DNA from: Coleophoma eucalyptorum
Lineage: Eukaryota; Ascomycota; Leotiomycetes; Helotiales; Dermateaceae
Direction: 5' to 3'
NCBI GenBank assembly: GCA_026120035.1
Contig: JALRME010000004.1
Location: 372,001 to 436,000 of the forward strand
Length of the DNA: 64,000 bases
The translations under genes and the position numbers were made by a program. The notes beneath the pieces were generated by a model. It was given only the letters and a program-made list of their open reading frames with translations, did no database searches and had not been told where the DNA came from. The first letter of the stretch is position 1. Each line of letters starts with the position of its first letter. Shown here one piece after another: positions 45,963 to 54,924 of the stretch.

Positions 45963-48234
45963 ATGTGGTTTTGTATGAGTAGCCCTAGCTGATTGATAAG
46001 ATCATGTCCTGTACTAATGTTTGTCAGTTGCTCAGATTGCTGGCCAGCCCTCTGCCAGTAGAGTGAGAATCGATGGATATGGTTCTGGCACAGACTGGGC
46101 GCAGGCCCAAATTATGATCGCACGCAAGCTTAATCTACCACTGGTACAATGCCGATTCATGCATAAGGGAAAGGTATTGGAAGATCACTCCGGTACTCTT
46201 CACCAATGTCGCATCCAGGCAGATGACGTGGTAATTGTCCAGAAACTAGTTTCTTCAGTCCCTACAGGTCCGGAAGCCCTTTCTGGCAACAAAGCACAGG
46301 AAAGAGAATCCATTGTGGAAGCTCTGGCAGTAGATGATGGCAGGATATTGGTTGCGAATTTTGTCTGCTCCAGCTGCCAAAAACGGCCGAAGTCCAAATG
46401 CTACGAATGTGGTTGTGCACAGTGCGGCGTGAAGGACGATTCCCAAGACAACATTGTTTGCGAAGAGTGCGATCTTTGGTACCATTGGGTACGTACATTA
46501 TTCTTCTACAGCTATATACATATTTTAAATCAAGTCCAGAAATGCCTAGATCCCCCCCTCGAACAGCTTCCCGAAGACAGTTGGTACTGTCCCCGCTGCA
46601 GGAATGACCACGACACTGTTATTCTCCCAGGTCAAAAAGGTATGGATAGTCTATCTAACAAAAGGGGGAAAGGTGGGAAAGGAGGTAGTGGTATGGGAAA
46701 TATCGGCCATCCAAAGAAATGCACAATTGTACCACCTAATTACCGAGGTCCCATACCTGGCATCGAAGTCGGGCAGTCATGGAAATACCGAGCCTGCTGT
46801 GGAGGTGACGGTGTTCATAGACCCCCTATTGCTGGAATTGCTGGGTCAGCCTCGGGTGGAGGGGCGGTCTCTATTGTACTTTCTGATGGATATCCAGAGG
46901 ACAAAGACTTCGGTGATACGTTCACATATACTGGAAGTGGTGGCAGAGATCTCAGTGGAAAACGAGTAGCGGTGCAATCTTTCCACCAGGAATTGACGCG
47001 TGAGAATCTTGCATTGGCTATGACATGCGATGCAGAGCCCAGCGAAGATGGCGCCGTTGCCAAAGACTGGAGGAAGTCGCTTGGCGTGCGAGTCATTCGA
47101 AGCTTTAAGTTAAAGAAAATGCATCCGAAATTTGCACCAGAGGATGGCTACCGTTATGATGGTATCTACAAGCTCGTCAAGTATGGGCCTGGCGAGGGCG
47201 CATTTGGATTTACAGTCTACCGATATGAGTACGCAGGGTTTTTTTTCCTCTCGCATATACATACTAATTCATGTAGATTCCGCCGTGATGATGCATCGCC
47301 AGCCCCGTGGACAGAGGCGGGAAAATTGAGGATAGAAAAACTCGGTTTGGAGATGGTTATACCAGAGGGCTACGTCCCAAAGAACCAAAAGAAGGCGGCT
47401 GAACCAAAGGTGTCGGGGAGCAATGTAACTCAGAAGCCCAAATCAGAAATGACTCCCACGGCTGGTGTTATCAGCCGTGGTCGGAAGCGAAACTTTGAGG
47501 GCTATCAGCAAGGTCAGACCAAAGCCGACCTTGATGTGTTTTATATTGAAATTACTCCAGGTGAACTATGGCTCACTGATCTTGGTAACGACAATGACCA
47601 AGTTAACAGTGGCCACGAGGTCAAAGAGTCGAAAGACTTCTCGGTACCACATACCAGCTCCAGCCCTCCACTTCAGGCTTCTACGGACAGTAAGTCGGCA
47701 TCAAAACGCAAGAAGTCGCATATTAGAGAATCTTCTTTCTCAGCACAACTCCAGACCAAGCCTTCGGAAGTGCAGCAGTGGAGGCTGCCAGAAGAGCTAT
47801 GTCTTCTTCTCGACAAAGCGACGAAGATAAATCCTCTCCATCGACCTTTAATAGATTCGCTTACTCCCAAAGAGCATCGAAACCTTCGCTCATTTGTGGA
47901 GAGGTTGGAAAAGGAATTTGCATGTCCTATATGCCAAGAATTCGTTCAGATGCCTGTCACAAGTCCTTGTGGGCATGTAGCATGTCTCCGCTGCCTAAAT
48001 GCAAGCATTGACACGGCTTTTGGCGCGCGTTGCTCCTTATGCCGGGCTTCGCTTATTTCACAAGAATCATTGGCAGGAGGCGTACGGAAGCTCAATCCAG
48101 TTGCAGAGAAGAATATGTGGCGGAAGCAGGTAAGTGTTGATCGTGCACTAGTGGAGATTATAGACTTCTGTGTTCCTGGATACTCTAAGAATATGGACAT
48201 AGAAGAAGGGAAGATAAAGCGAAGGGCCGGTTAA
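45963..48234 (+). CDS. UHRF1-like protein: UBL, PHD, SRA (YDG) and RING domains, 705 aa
   Basis: UHRF1-type proteins recognise hemimethylated DNA through the SRA domain and ubiquitinate histone H3 through RING to direct maintenance methylation. Exons are 45963-45972, 46028-46488, 46540-47228 and 47277-48234, totalling 2118 nt. The first exon is a 10-nt micro-exon giving MWFFAQIAGQ. Its intron has a TACTAAT branch site and TCAG acceptor. Domains: UBL about 1-77 (CRFMHKGKVLEDHSGTL), zinc-rich PHD about 117-182 (CYECGCAQCG, CEECDLWYHWKCLDPPL, WYCPRCRND), SRA about 225-400 (IPGIEVGQSWKYRACCGGDG, KRVAVQSFHQ, YRYDGIYKL) and C3HC4 RING about 600-646 (CPICQEFV, CGHVACLRC, CSLCRASL). Only about 40 residues separate UBL and PHD, so the tandem Tudor domain of animal UHRF1 is absent. 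Confidence 0.9.
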
Positions 48235-48834
48235 GGATTGTTTATTTGGGAGTACTGGATATTTTGGTTGGGCAAAGGGTGGCGCTTGGGGAACATGAAT
48301 GACTGAGTATCTTGCCTGCTCTGGCAAGATGGTACGTCATCTTATACGATTAGATCTTGTATAATTAGATCCAACTATGCCTTTGTTATGCACTTTGCAA
48401 CTTGGTTTGCGACGCTTATGGTTAATTAGCTGCTATTATGCTGGTAGAAACAAATCAGACCGAATTTAAGCGGCGCGAAAAAAAAAGTTCAAGCATATCT
48501 GAGCAAACTTCCGCTTGCGACTCGTGTATTCTGATAGTTCGCAGCTCGAGGTCATATAACGACCGTAAATTCACCGGCCTTTCGTTTAAAAGCCACTCCC
48601 CCATTTTTAACCAAGCCTGATGAGTCATTCAGTCAAACGCGTAGATGGGGGACATCTGCGCCCTTCGAAATCGAGCACCTAAAGGTCAGGACACTTGCGC
48701 CCTTCGAAATACGATCACTTAAAAACAGTCGTGGTCCTCTTTGCATTTTCATTTCGAGTATCTGCATTCTGACGCGAACCCTTGGGTGAAGCAGTGGCTT
48801 AGAATTATAGTTGAGCAAGCAAGTAAAGTTAGAA
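48235..48834. other. Intergenic, 600 bp
   Basis: Contains a diverged direct repeat at 48652-48723. The rest shows nothing recognisable. Confidence 0.5.
48652..48723. repeat. 32/33-bp direct repeat sharing TGCGCCCTTCGAAAT
   Basis: Units at 48652-48683 and 48691-48723 share the core TGCGCCCTTCGAAAT and a following CACYTAAA. The core includes TTCGAA, so each unit carries a small palindrome. The location is about 110-180 bp upstream of the GNAT-like start, so a promoter element is possible. Confidence 0.75.
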
Positions 48835-49710
48835 ATGGGTTCTACAGCGAAACCACTTGTGACCTTGATCCCATGGGACTCGGAGTCGCCGGAACATAGA
48901 GAAAGGCTATATCATCAGCGAATCGCTTGTGGTTGGAATCAGCAAGCAATTGGAAAATGGAAGGACGCACAATTAAAGGGCGAAATGGCTCTTCATTGGG
49001 TGGTAAGTTCCTTGGCCTCCTGGCGGTATTATCCGCCATCATGTGACCATATACGATCAACCCAACTGTGATGCCAAGTACTAAAGAGAGAATACAGATT
49101 CTTACTGATGCAAATGAAGACAAAGAGGCCAAATTAGCAGCCCATACGTCCAAATACCCCGCCGAACTCCTCCCTATCACGGATACCGCCCTGCAACTTC
49201 AAACCAAACCACGCACACCAACCCATGTTTCCTTCATACCCGTGGGACACATTTCACTGGACTCGGCACTGGACTATTCAAGCGATCCACGGTTTATTGA
49301 CGCTTCCAACGGCGTCTATCATATCTCATCGTTCTACATCTCCAATGCTTTGCAAAGTGGGGGTTTGGGTAGAGCTACGATGGATGTGCTCGAGGACATG
49401 GCAACTGCAGAGCCCCTTTGCGCAAAGGTGCTAACGCTGCGTACCATGGCCAAAGCCTCTTCTCTTAACACAGATAGGCGTATTGCACTTGAGATGTCTC
49501 CAGCTCCAAAGGTACGTTGTTTCGCTCTCTGATACACTTGTTTGTTACTGGAGCCGTTTACTAACGTGATTAAAGATTATAAACCAGGACTGGTATGAGA
49601 GAAGAGGTTATGAGATATTTGATTCAATAGAGAAGTGCTGGCGCGAGAAGGATAAGACTGGGAAGGAGTGGACGGCCGACGCTGTGTTAATGCGGAAATC
49701 CATTGTATAA
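48835..49710 (+). CDS. GNAT-like N-acetyltransferase, 238 aa
   Basis: Exons are 48835-49002, 49098-49511 and 49576-49710, all phase 0, with introns GTAAGT/ATACAG and GTACGT/TAAAG (TACTAAC branch site). The N-terminal segment LIPWDSESPEHRERLYHQRI is followed, after the splice, by VGHISLDS and by YHISSFYISNALQSGGLGRA. The latter is the beta4-alpha3 acetyl-CoA loop pattern of the GNAT fold, with GGLGRA in place of the canonical R/QxxGxA. The C-terminal strand is QDWYERRGYEIFD, a typical GNAT ending. Length matches fungal GNAT proteins. The acceptor substrate is not predictable. Confidence 0.82.
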
Positions 49711-49860
49711 CTCAAAGTCCTCCCAAAGAGGTGATTTTGGAAAGCAGTAATGGGAACCTTGTGAAAAGGAATTGTTTGAAATATGATTTTAATTTTCATA
49801 ATGACTCACACCAAAAAAACAATGCTTTGTACAGACTACGAATGATACCAAATAACGCCC
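49711..49860. other. 3' flank of the GNAT-like gene
   Basis: AT-rich, with nothing recognisable. Confidence 0.4.
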
Positions 49861-50544
49861 TATTGTGAACGCAGAAACCACAACGCAGACTCGCTCCAGA
49901 GATCACTTCACCCGACTGAACCCATCTCATCTGAACCAGGCACGAATGATACCAACCAATGTCACTACAAGTGTGAGCACAGAGACCACAAGGCTGACCC
50001 ACCCCGAAATCATGTTCCATCGACTAAGCCTTCTCAGCTGATGTTTCTATGTGTAAGAGGTATTGAAATTTACTTCCACAAGCCAAAATTCTGAGAGGAC
50101 CCTGGCCGACCATCCTCTCCTGTCTCAAATTGTTCGCATGTACGATCTCTACTTGTGGCTATTGGCAGTTAGCACAATGGAGTATATATATATATATATA
50201 TATATATCATTTCTATACGTAATTCGCTGGCGGAGCAGAGCAGTGGCAGCGACCTCGTGGTCCACATCTTCGTGTTCTGGAGATCCCCTAGGTGTTCAAA
50301 AGACTGTTGACGATCTAAATAGCAAAGGAATTAGTATGCAGTCGAGTTTAAGTTCAGATACATTTACAATGATGCAGTTGTGGGAGAAGACATCTTATAA
50401 GTTCTGGTGATCAGTACAAAGAAATCCAGGGAGGTTGCAAACAAATATACTCACCAGAGTACTTAAATTTGCAAGTGCAACTACACAGATTCCTCCTGCA
50501 TCTCCGCCATTCTGGGCTATTGCATAGGCTTGATCGACAACCAT
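49861..50544 (-). CDS. Unresolved small membrane-protein locus (exon structure uncertain)
   Basis: Several minus-strand segments look coding but I cannot join them into one convincing frame. A first segment from ATG at 50544 reads 30 codons (DQAYAIAQNGGDAGGICVVA) and ends at a GTGAGT donor at 50454. Middle segments near 50150-50290 are open in more than one frame. A last segment near 49945-50035 encodes a very clear single transmembrane helix, WVSLVVSVLTLVVTLVGIIR, then stops. A diverged copy of this last part lies at about 49840-49910 with the end GIIRS preserved. A small single-pass membrane protein, intact or decaying, is the best reading. Function unknown. Confidence 0.3.
50180..50207. 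repeat. (TA)n microsatellite
   Basis: About 13 TA dinucleotides in a row. Confidence 0.85.
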
Positions 50545-51116
50545 TGCTCTTTCCAAGTGCAAATCTGAACATACTTATGAATCTTTAAACCTTGGAATGA
50601 AGGACCTTTTATCAAACAGGCTACCATTTAGGTTCGGCACTTCTGGGCTAATTGTTTAAGCAAGTGCATCGGTACATGATAGTTCCTTCAATTCGTGCAA
50701 TATGTGGGACAGCCTTTTGTAGTCAATGCTACCGATTCACCTAACATTTCGACTGCTACCTGGGCGGAACCATTCGAATAAGAGTTTTATGGGTGTGACT
50801 TTCCAGTAACCAACAATATCTACTAACTAAATAATAATAACCTCAAAAATTCTACATTGGAGCTTCACAGCTTGAGGCGTAGCGTCAAGCTAGGTATCTC
50901 TCGCGCCCTTTGACTTTATATAAGTCTTTATTATAGTTTCAAATTCACACCTAGGTAATTAAATACCCAAAACCACCATTCCTATCACTCAAATACTCTC
51001 ATTCATTTACACACTTGCATACATTTAAGCGTCTTCACAATCAATATTGCCAACAAAATATCGCTCCTGCCAAAACTTCACACAACAACTTGCCAAAATC
51101 AAGCACGCAAGCAACC
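50545..51116. promoter_or_regulatory. Intergenic; promoter of the 83-aa membrane protein
   Basis: A TATATAAG element near 50917-50924 is followed by a long CA/CT-rich leader without G-rich stretches up to the ATG at 51117, the usual look of a highly expressed fungal leader. Confidence 0.5.
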
Positions 51117-51368
51117 ATGATCCCCGAAGCAGCTATCATGGTTCTCGCTTGCCTTAGTGCCTTTACCTTTGTTATCGGCTTCAGTATTCTCTTAACATGG
51201 CTCTGTGGTCCCCTTGAGGTGACTTATACATGGCACCGGCGCGGGAAGGCTACAGCAACTATTCCCGGAGGCGAAGAGCGATCTATCCGCAGGACGACCA
51301 AGACATCGCTACAAAATCCTTCTACCAATAGAACTGCAATTCAAAAACAAGCTATAAGTATGGTCTAG
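51117..51368 (+). CDS. Small single-pass membrane protein, 83 aa
   Basis: Single-exon frame from ATG at 51117 (context GCAACCATGA) to TAG. One long hydrophobic helix at about residues 6-30 (MVLACLSAFTFVIGFSIL followed by LTWLC) is followed by a basic, soluble tail (WHRRGKATATIPGGEERSIRRTTK). The hydrophobic helix starts a few residues from the N-terminus, so it could be an uncleaved anchor. A TATA element and a pyrimidine/CA-rich leader upstream support expression. No family was recognised. The frame is short, so chance cannot be excluded. Confidence 0.55.
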   Translation: MIPEAAIMVLACLSAFTFVIGFSILLTWLCGPLEVTYTWHRRGKATATIPGGEERSIRRTTKTSLQNPSTNRTAIQKQAISMV

Positions 51369-52208
51369 GTGGTGGGTGGACAATGACCAGCACATTGGTG
51401 GCTGTGCTAGGCTTTGAGAAGATTTTGTTCGAGTCTGGTAGTTTAGAATTTTTCAGGCCCCGGATGTATCATCGGTGGTTAAGGAAATGTATGTAGATGG
51501 TTCCTGTGTTCTTCACAAACGTTATCTGGTTGCTGATTCAGAAATCCCTGTTACAATGTTTTCGTTGTATTCGTTAATTGGGGGGGGGGGGTAGACAAGA
51601 TAACATCGAATTGATCAATTCGTAAATCTAACGTGATTGCTAAGAAATATCATCGTTTTCAAGAAGTGAAGTGGAATTGTAATCTGAGCGACTCGATATG
51701 AGTTTATCATCCCTAAAGAAAAATCTGCAGATTTTAGGTTCGTGGAAATCTCAGCAGTTTGACACAGGAAAAAACTCAACATAGAAATCTTAGTTTGCAA
51801 TAGAAGCTTGGAAACTAAGACTCTGGAGATGCAATGATCTTTCTACACTCTATGTATCAGTAAGACCAGTATCCATTCTCTTAGATGGCCAATTCACACA
51901 CCACTCATTTCTCGTCAGTTTCTATAACATCGCATTTACCAGCAGTACGCTACATAACACGACTGCAGATTGCGAAATGGGTCCTGACTGCGATAAACAT
52001 TCGAGATAGAAGTACTCGTTTTTTCACCAGAAACTTTCGGCTGGTATGCTATATTTGGCAAAAAGTACGCATTGTATGCACAAAGATTAATAAAAAGAGT
52101 TCAAGCGTAGACATTTTGTACTTTGGGATTTCGCTCTAGATGGAGATATGTAAGACCACAGCTGTAATGTAATAATATATTACTATAAAGCTACGCTCAT
52201 AACAACAA
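51369..52208. other. AT-rich intergenic, 840 bp
   Basis: Contains a 12-nt G run at 51580-51591. No gene was supported. Confidence 0.5.
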
Positions 52209-52296
52209 GGCCTGATAGTTCAGTGGTAGAATTCTTGCTTTGGGTTCATGTGATTCAAATTGTAAGAGGTCTCCGGTTCGATCCCGGATTAGGCCC
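52209..52296 (+). tRNA. tRNA-Pro (anticodon TGG) with 16-nt intron
   Basis: The acceptor stem GGCCTGA pairs with TTAGGCC, followed by discriminator C. The D-arm is TAGTTCAGTGGTAGAAT. The anticodon stem CTTGC/GTAAG encloses loop TTTGGG+T with anticodon TGG at 52241-52243. The intron is 52245-52260, one base 3' of the anticodon as is canonical. The T-arm TCCGG-TTCGATC-CCGGA is perfect. Mature length is 72 nt. A T-run terminator follows from about 52306. Confidence 0.93.
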
Positions 52297-54381
52297 TGTG
52301 AAATTAAATTTTTTACAGGAATCGCGTTCTCGTTGCCTATTCTTTGTGAAATTTTTTTACATTATATTACTATTATATTGTTGTCCTTGTTATTTAGGTG
52401 TCCTTCCTATTATTCTCTTTTTGGATTACCATTTCGAGTTATCGCTTCTACGGTGAACTTATTTTTTTCGGCTACCGTACCAACCAAAGCGAGGGACATG
52501 TATAAAGTTAGCATAAATCCTATATCCCGTTTCTCGTTTGTTGAAGTCCTTCCTTTCTTTAGTGCTGCTTTTTCTATATCTTTCTGTTGAATTCTATGCC
52601 TTACAAGAAAGGTTACTAACAAGATAACTACTATAAATCAATTTCCAATTATGCAGCAGAGGCTGATTGTTGTACGGGTATTGCCTGCCACCCACTCCCT
52701 GTTACGTCCCACCTTTGGAGGTAAGGTCATGTGATGTGAGTAGTGTTTTGAGGACGTGAGTAGTACTGCTCGCCTCGAGAAATCACTGCTCATTCAATGG
52801 CGACGGGTCAAATAATGATTGACGGTGGCGAGTAAAAGCATCATTTGGAAGTTACGACAACTCCCATATCAAAAGAAACCTAGGTAGTCCAGAGTAATTG
52901 CCACTGGGGAGAACTAATGCCTGCAGGTTTCGGGCTGGATCGACGGCGAGCATATGTCAAGTTTGACGAGACAAGGTTCCGACTATTCTTAGTTAAATAG
53001 GTAAGAACACTCTTCCCAGGATCGCTCGAATCATATAGCAGGTTGTTATCCCCAAATATACGGTATCGTTAGTGAACATGATGCTCCTGTGGGGTACGGA
53101 GTGGCCACACGGAAGAAAGGTATTGTAAATCATATGAGGCCCTTCTAGTGCCGGTAGCTGCTTTACTTACCTTGGAGTATTATGTTAAGTAACATACCAT
53201 AATAAACGGAACACTTATTAAACCCATATCGGCTTCTACTTAGTATACCTTCCTGATGCCATTCTTACCGGCTCTGCCAAGTCTTCGACTTGTGGATATT
53301 CTTCCAGCCACAATTTTAGTGCATCGCATACGGCGACTGCATTAAATAGATGTGCCACGCGTTGCACATAAGAATAAAGTTAATCAGTATTTAAAATGTT
53401 GCTGATAATTTCTCAATTATATAATAATAGAAAGAACTATGAGCCTTGCCAGGGTTGGGAGCTTTAGAACCTAATCTGGCCGGGTAAGCTCCCTATACAC
53501 ATTATGGTAATTTAATACCAAAAGAGCCAAAACCAATCCTGTAAGCTTTCACCAATTAGACCGGACGTATCTTGTTTAAATCGGTAGAAATCAGAGCCTA
53601 CCTACATCAACTCCCACCTTTTAGAGTAATCTATGGCGTAATGGCGTGATTCCCACTACTAGTTACTGTGAAGCTGGTTGCAAACTACGACATCTAAGTT
53701 ACCATACTCACATATAAAGATCAATTGAATTCGAGAAACCCAAATAAAATATATACATATACAGTTCCATACTTTCTATTCTTGTTATTTTTAATACATA
53801 GTAACTCATCTAGTGAGAACTTTTCGTTGCCTAAGTTTTGCTTGCAGATATAGCCTTAACTATCAAAAGTCTCTGTTCGATTAATTGAGTGACAAAATAT
53901 TCATAGGAATACCAAAAGCTTGTAAGCTTTATTATGTAACTCTCCAGCTATTCTAAGCTAGAGATTATAATCAAGTCTATAAGGAGCCGCTCTATGAAAA
54001 TTGAAATGACTACTATGTTATTGTATCTAGGGCAAAGGATCAATAGGACTTATGTTTAGAAATACGCTAAGATCGTATAAGAATGTATATCGAAATGCGC
54101 CAAGCCAAGTAAAAGAAAAAAGCAGCATGGATAGGTATACGGCTAGAGAAGATGAGAATACTTCAATACTCTCAGTGCTAAAAGTCAGAGGTAACAATAC
54201 TGGTCAAGAAGTCGCCGAGGCTGAAGGCCCGAGGCACAACAATCAAACTTTCCAAGTGGATCGGTATACATGCTTGGAGCCGGACCAATTTTTATATGTT
54301 AAGTTAAGTATACACTTTGTACAGTTAGTCTACGCAAGAATTTATACTAAAAGTATAATAACGATAAACGGATATCTAGGA
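52297..54381. other. AT-rich gene-poor stretch, 2.1 kb
   Basis: No protein gene was supported. A 117-codon ATG frame at 54052-54405 has no recognisable feature and runs into the tRNA relic. The many TA steps and lack of coding bias suggest decayed, possibly RIP-mutated, sequence. Confidence 0.45.
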
Positions 54382-54474
54382 TGCCTTAAAAGTAAGTATG
54401 AGTAGAAGAATTTTTAATTTAAGTTTAGCGATTTAAACTATAAGAGGTCTTCAACTCGATCCAAGATTTAAGCC
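54382..54474 (+). pseudogene. Decayed copy of the tRNA-Pro(TGG) gene
   Basis: Aligns end to end with the tRNA at 52209-52296. TATAAGAGGTCT corresponds to TGTAAGAGGTCT, CTCGATCC to TTCGATCC, and the end TTTAAGCC to ATTAGGCC. Most changes replace G or C by A or T and destroy the acceptor and T stems. A T-run follows, as in the intact copy. No functional tRNA is expected. Confidence 0.65.
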
Positions 54475-54924
54475 AACTTTTTTATCGAAATATATAGTGT
54501 CTATACTTCTCTACAAAGCATAGTTGTAATATATTGTTTTCCCCAGCTATTGCTCTGCTCTTTTGCTCTTTTGTAGTCTAAATCCAATTAGTGCTTCTTC
54601 TCTTATACAGGCGTTGGCGTACGTGGCGAACCGAGGAATGAGCCAATAGCTTCCAAGGCTGGTAGAGACACAATCCCGCTGTCCAACCATCGTAATGAAG
54701 GAGTTTGGACGTAATGAAGGAGTTTGAAGTGATTTATATAGGTACCTTAAGTACACCTAGCACTGCCTCAAATTGTGTGTGATTGATCACGTCGCTCGTT
54801 GGTGGGGCAACCGAAATGTGATAATTCACGCTAAGTAAACCTTTCTCGGCTGATAAGAAAGAAAGTCAACGACGTCCATCTAACATAAGCTAAGGTAGTT
54901 TACACCACAGATGAATCATCCCCA
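54475..54924. other. Intergenic, 450 bp, upstream of the third regulator
   Basis: A short duplicated GGAGTTTG..GTAATGAA element lies near 54690-54730. Otherwise nothing was recognised. Confidence 0.45.

Noticed and set aside
48145..48166. Possible last intron near the end of the UHRF1-like gene (AAGCAG|GTAAGT ... CTAG)
   Set aside because: Only about 22 nt long, and reading through keeps a plausible helix to the stop codon.
54052..54405. 117-codon ATG frame in AT-rich DNA
   Set aside because: No recognisable motif, runs into the tRNA relic, and lies in sequence that looks decayed.
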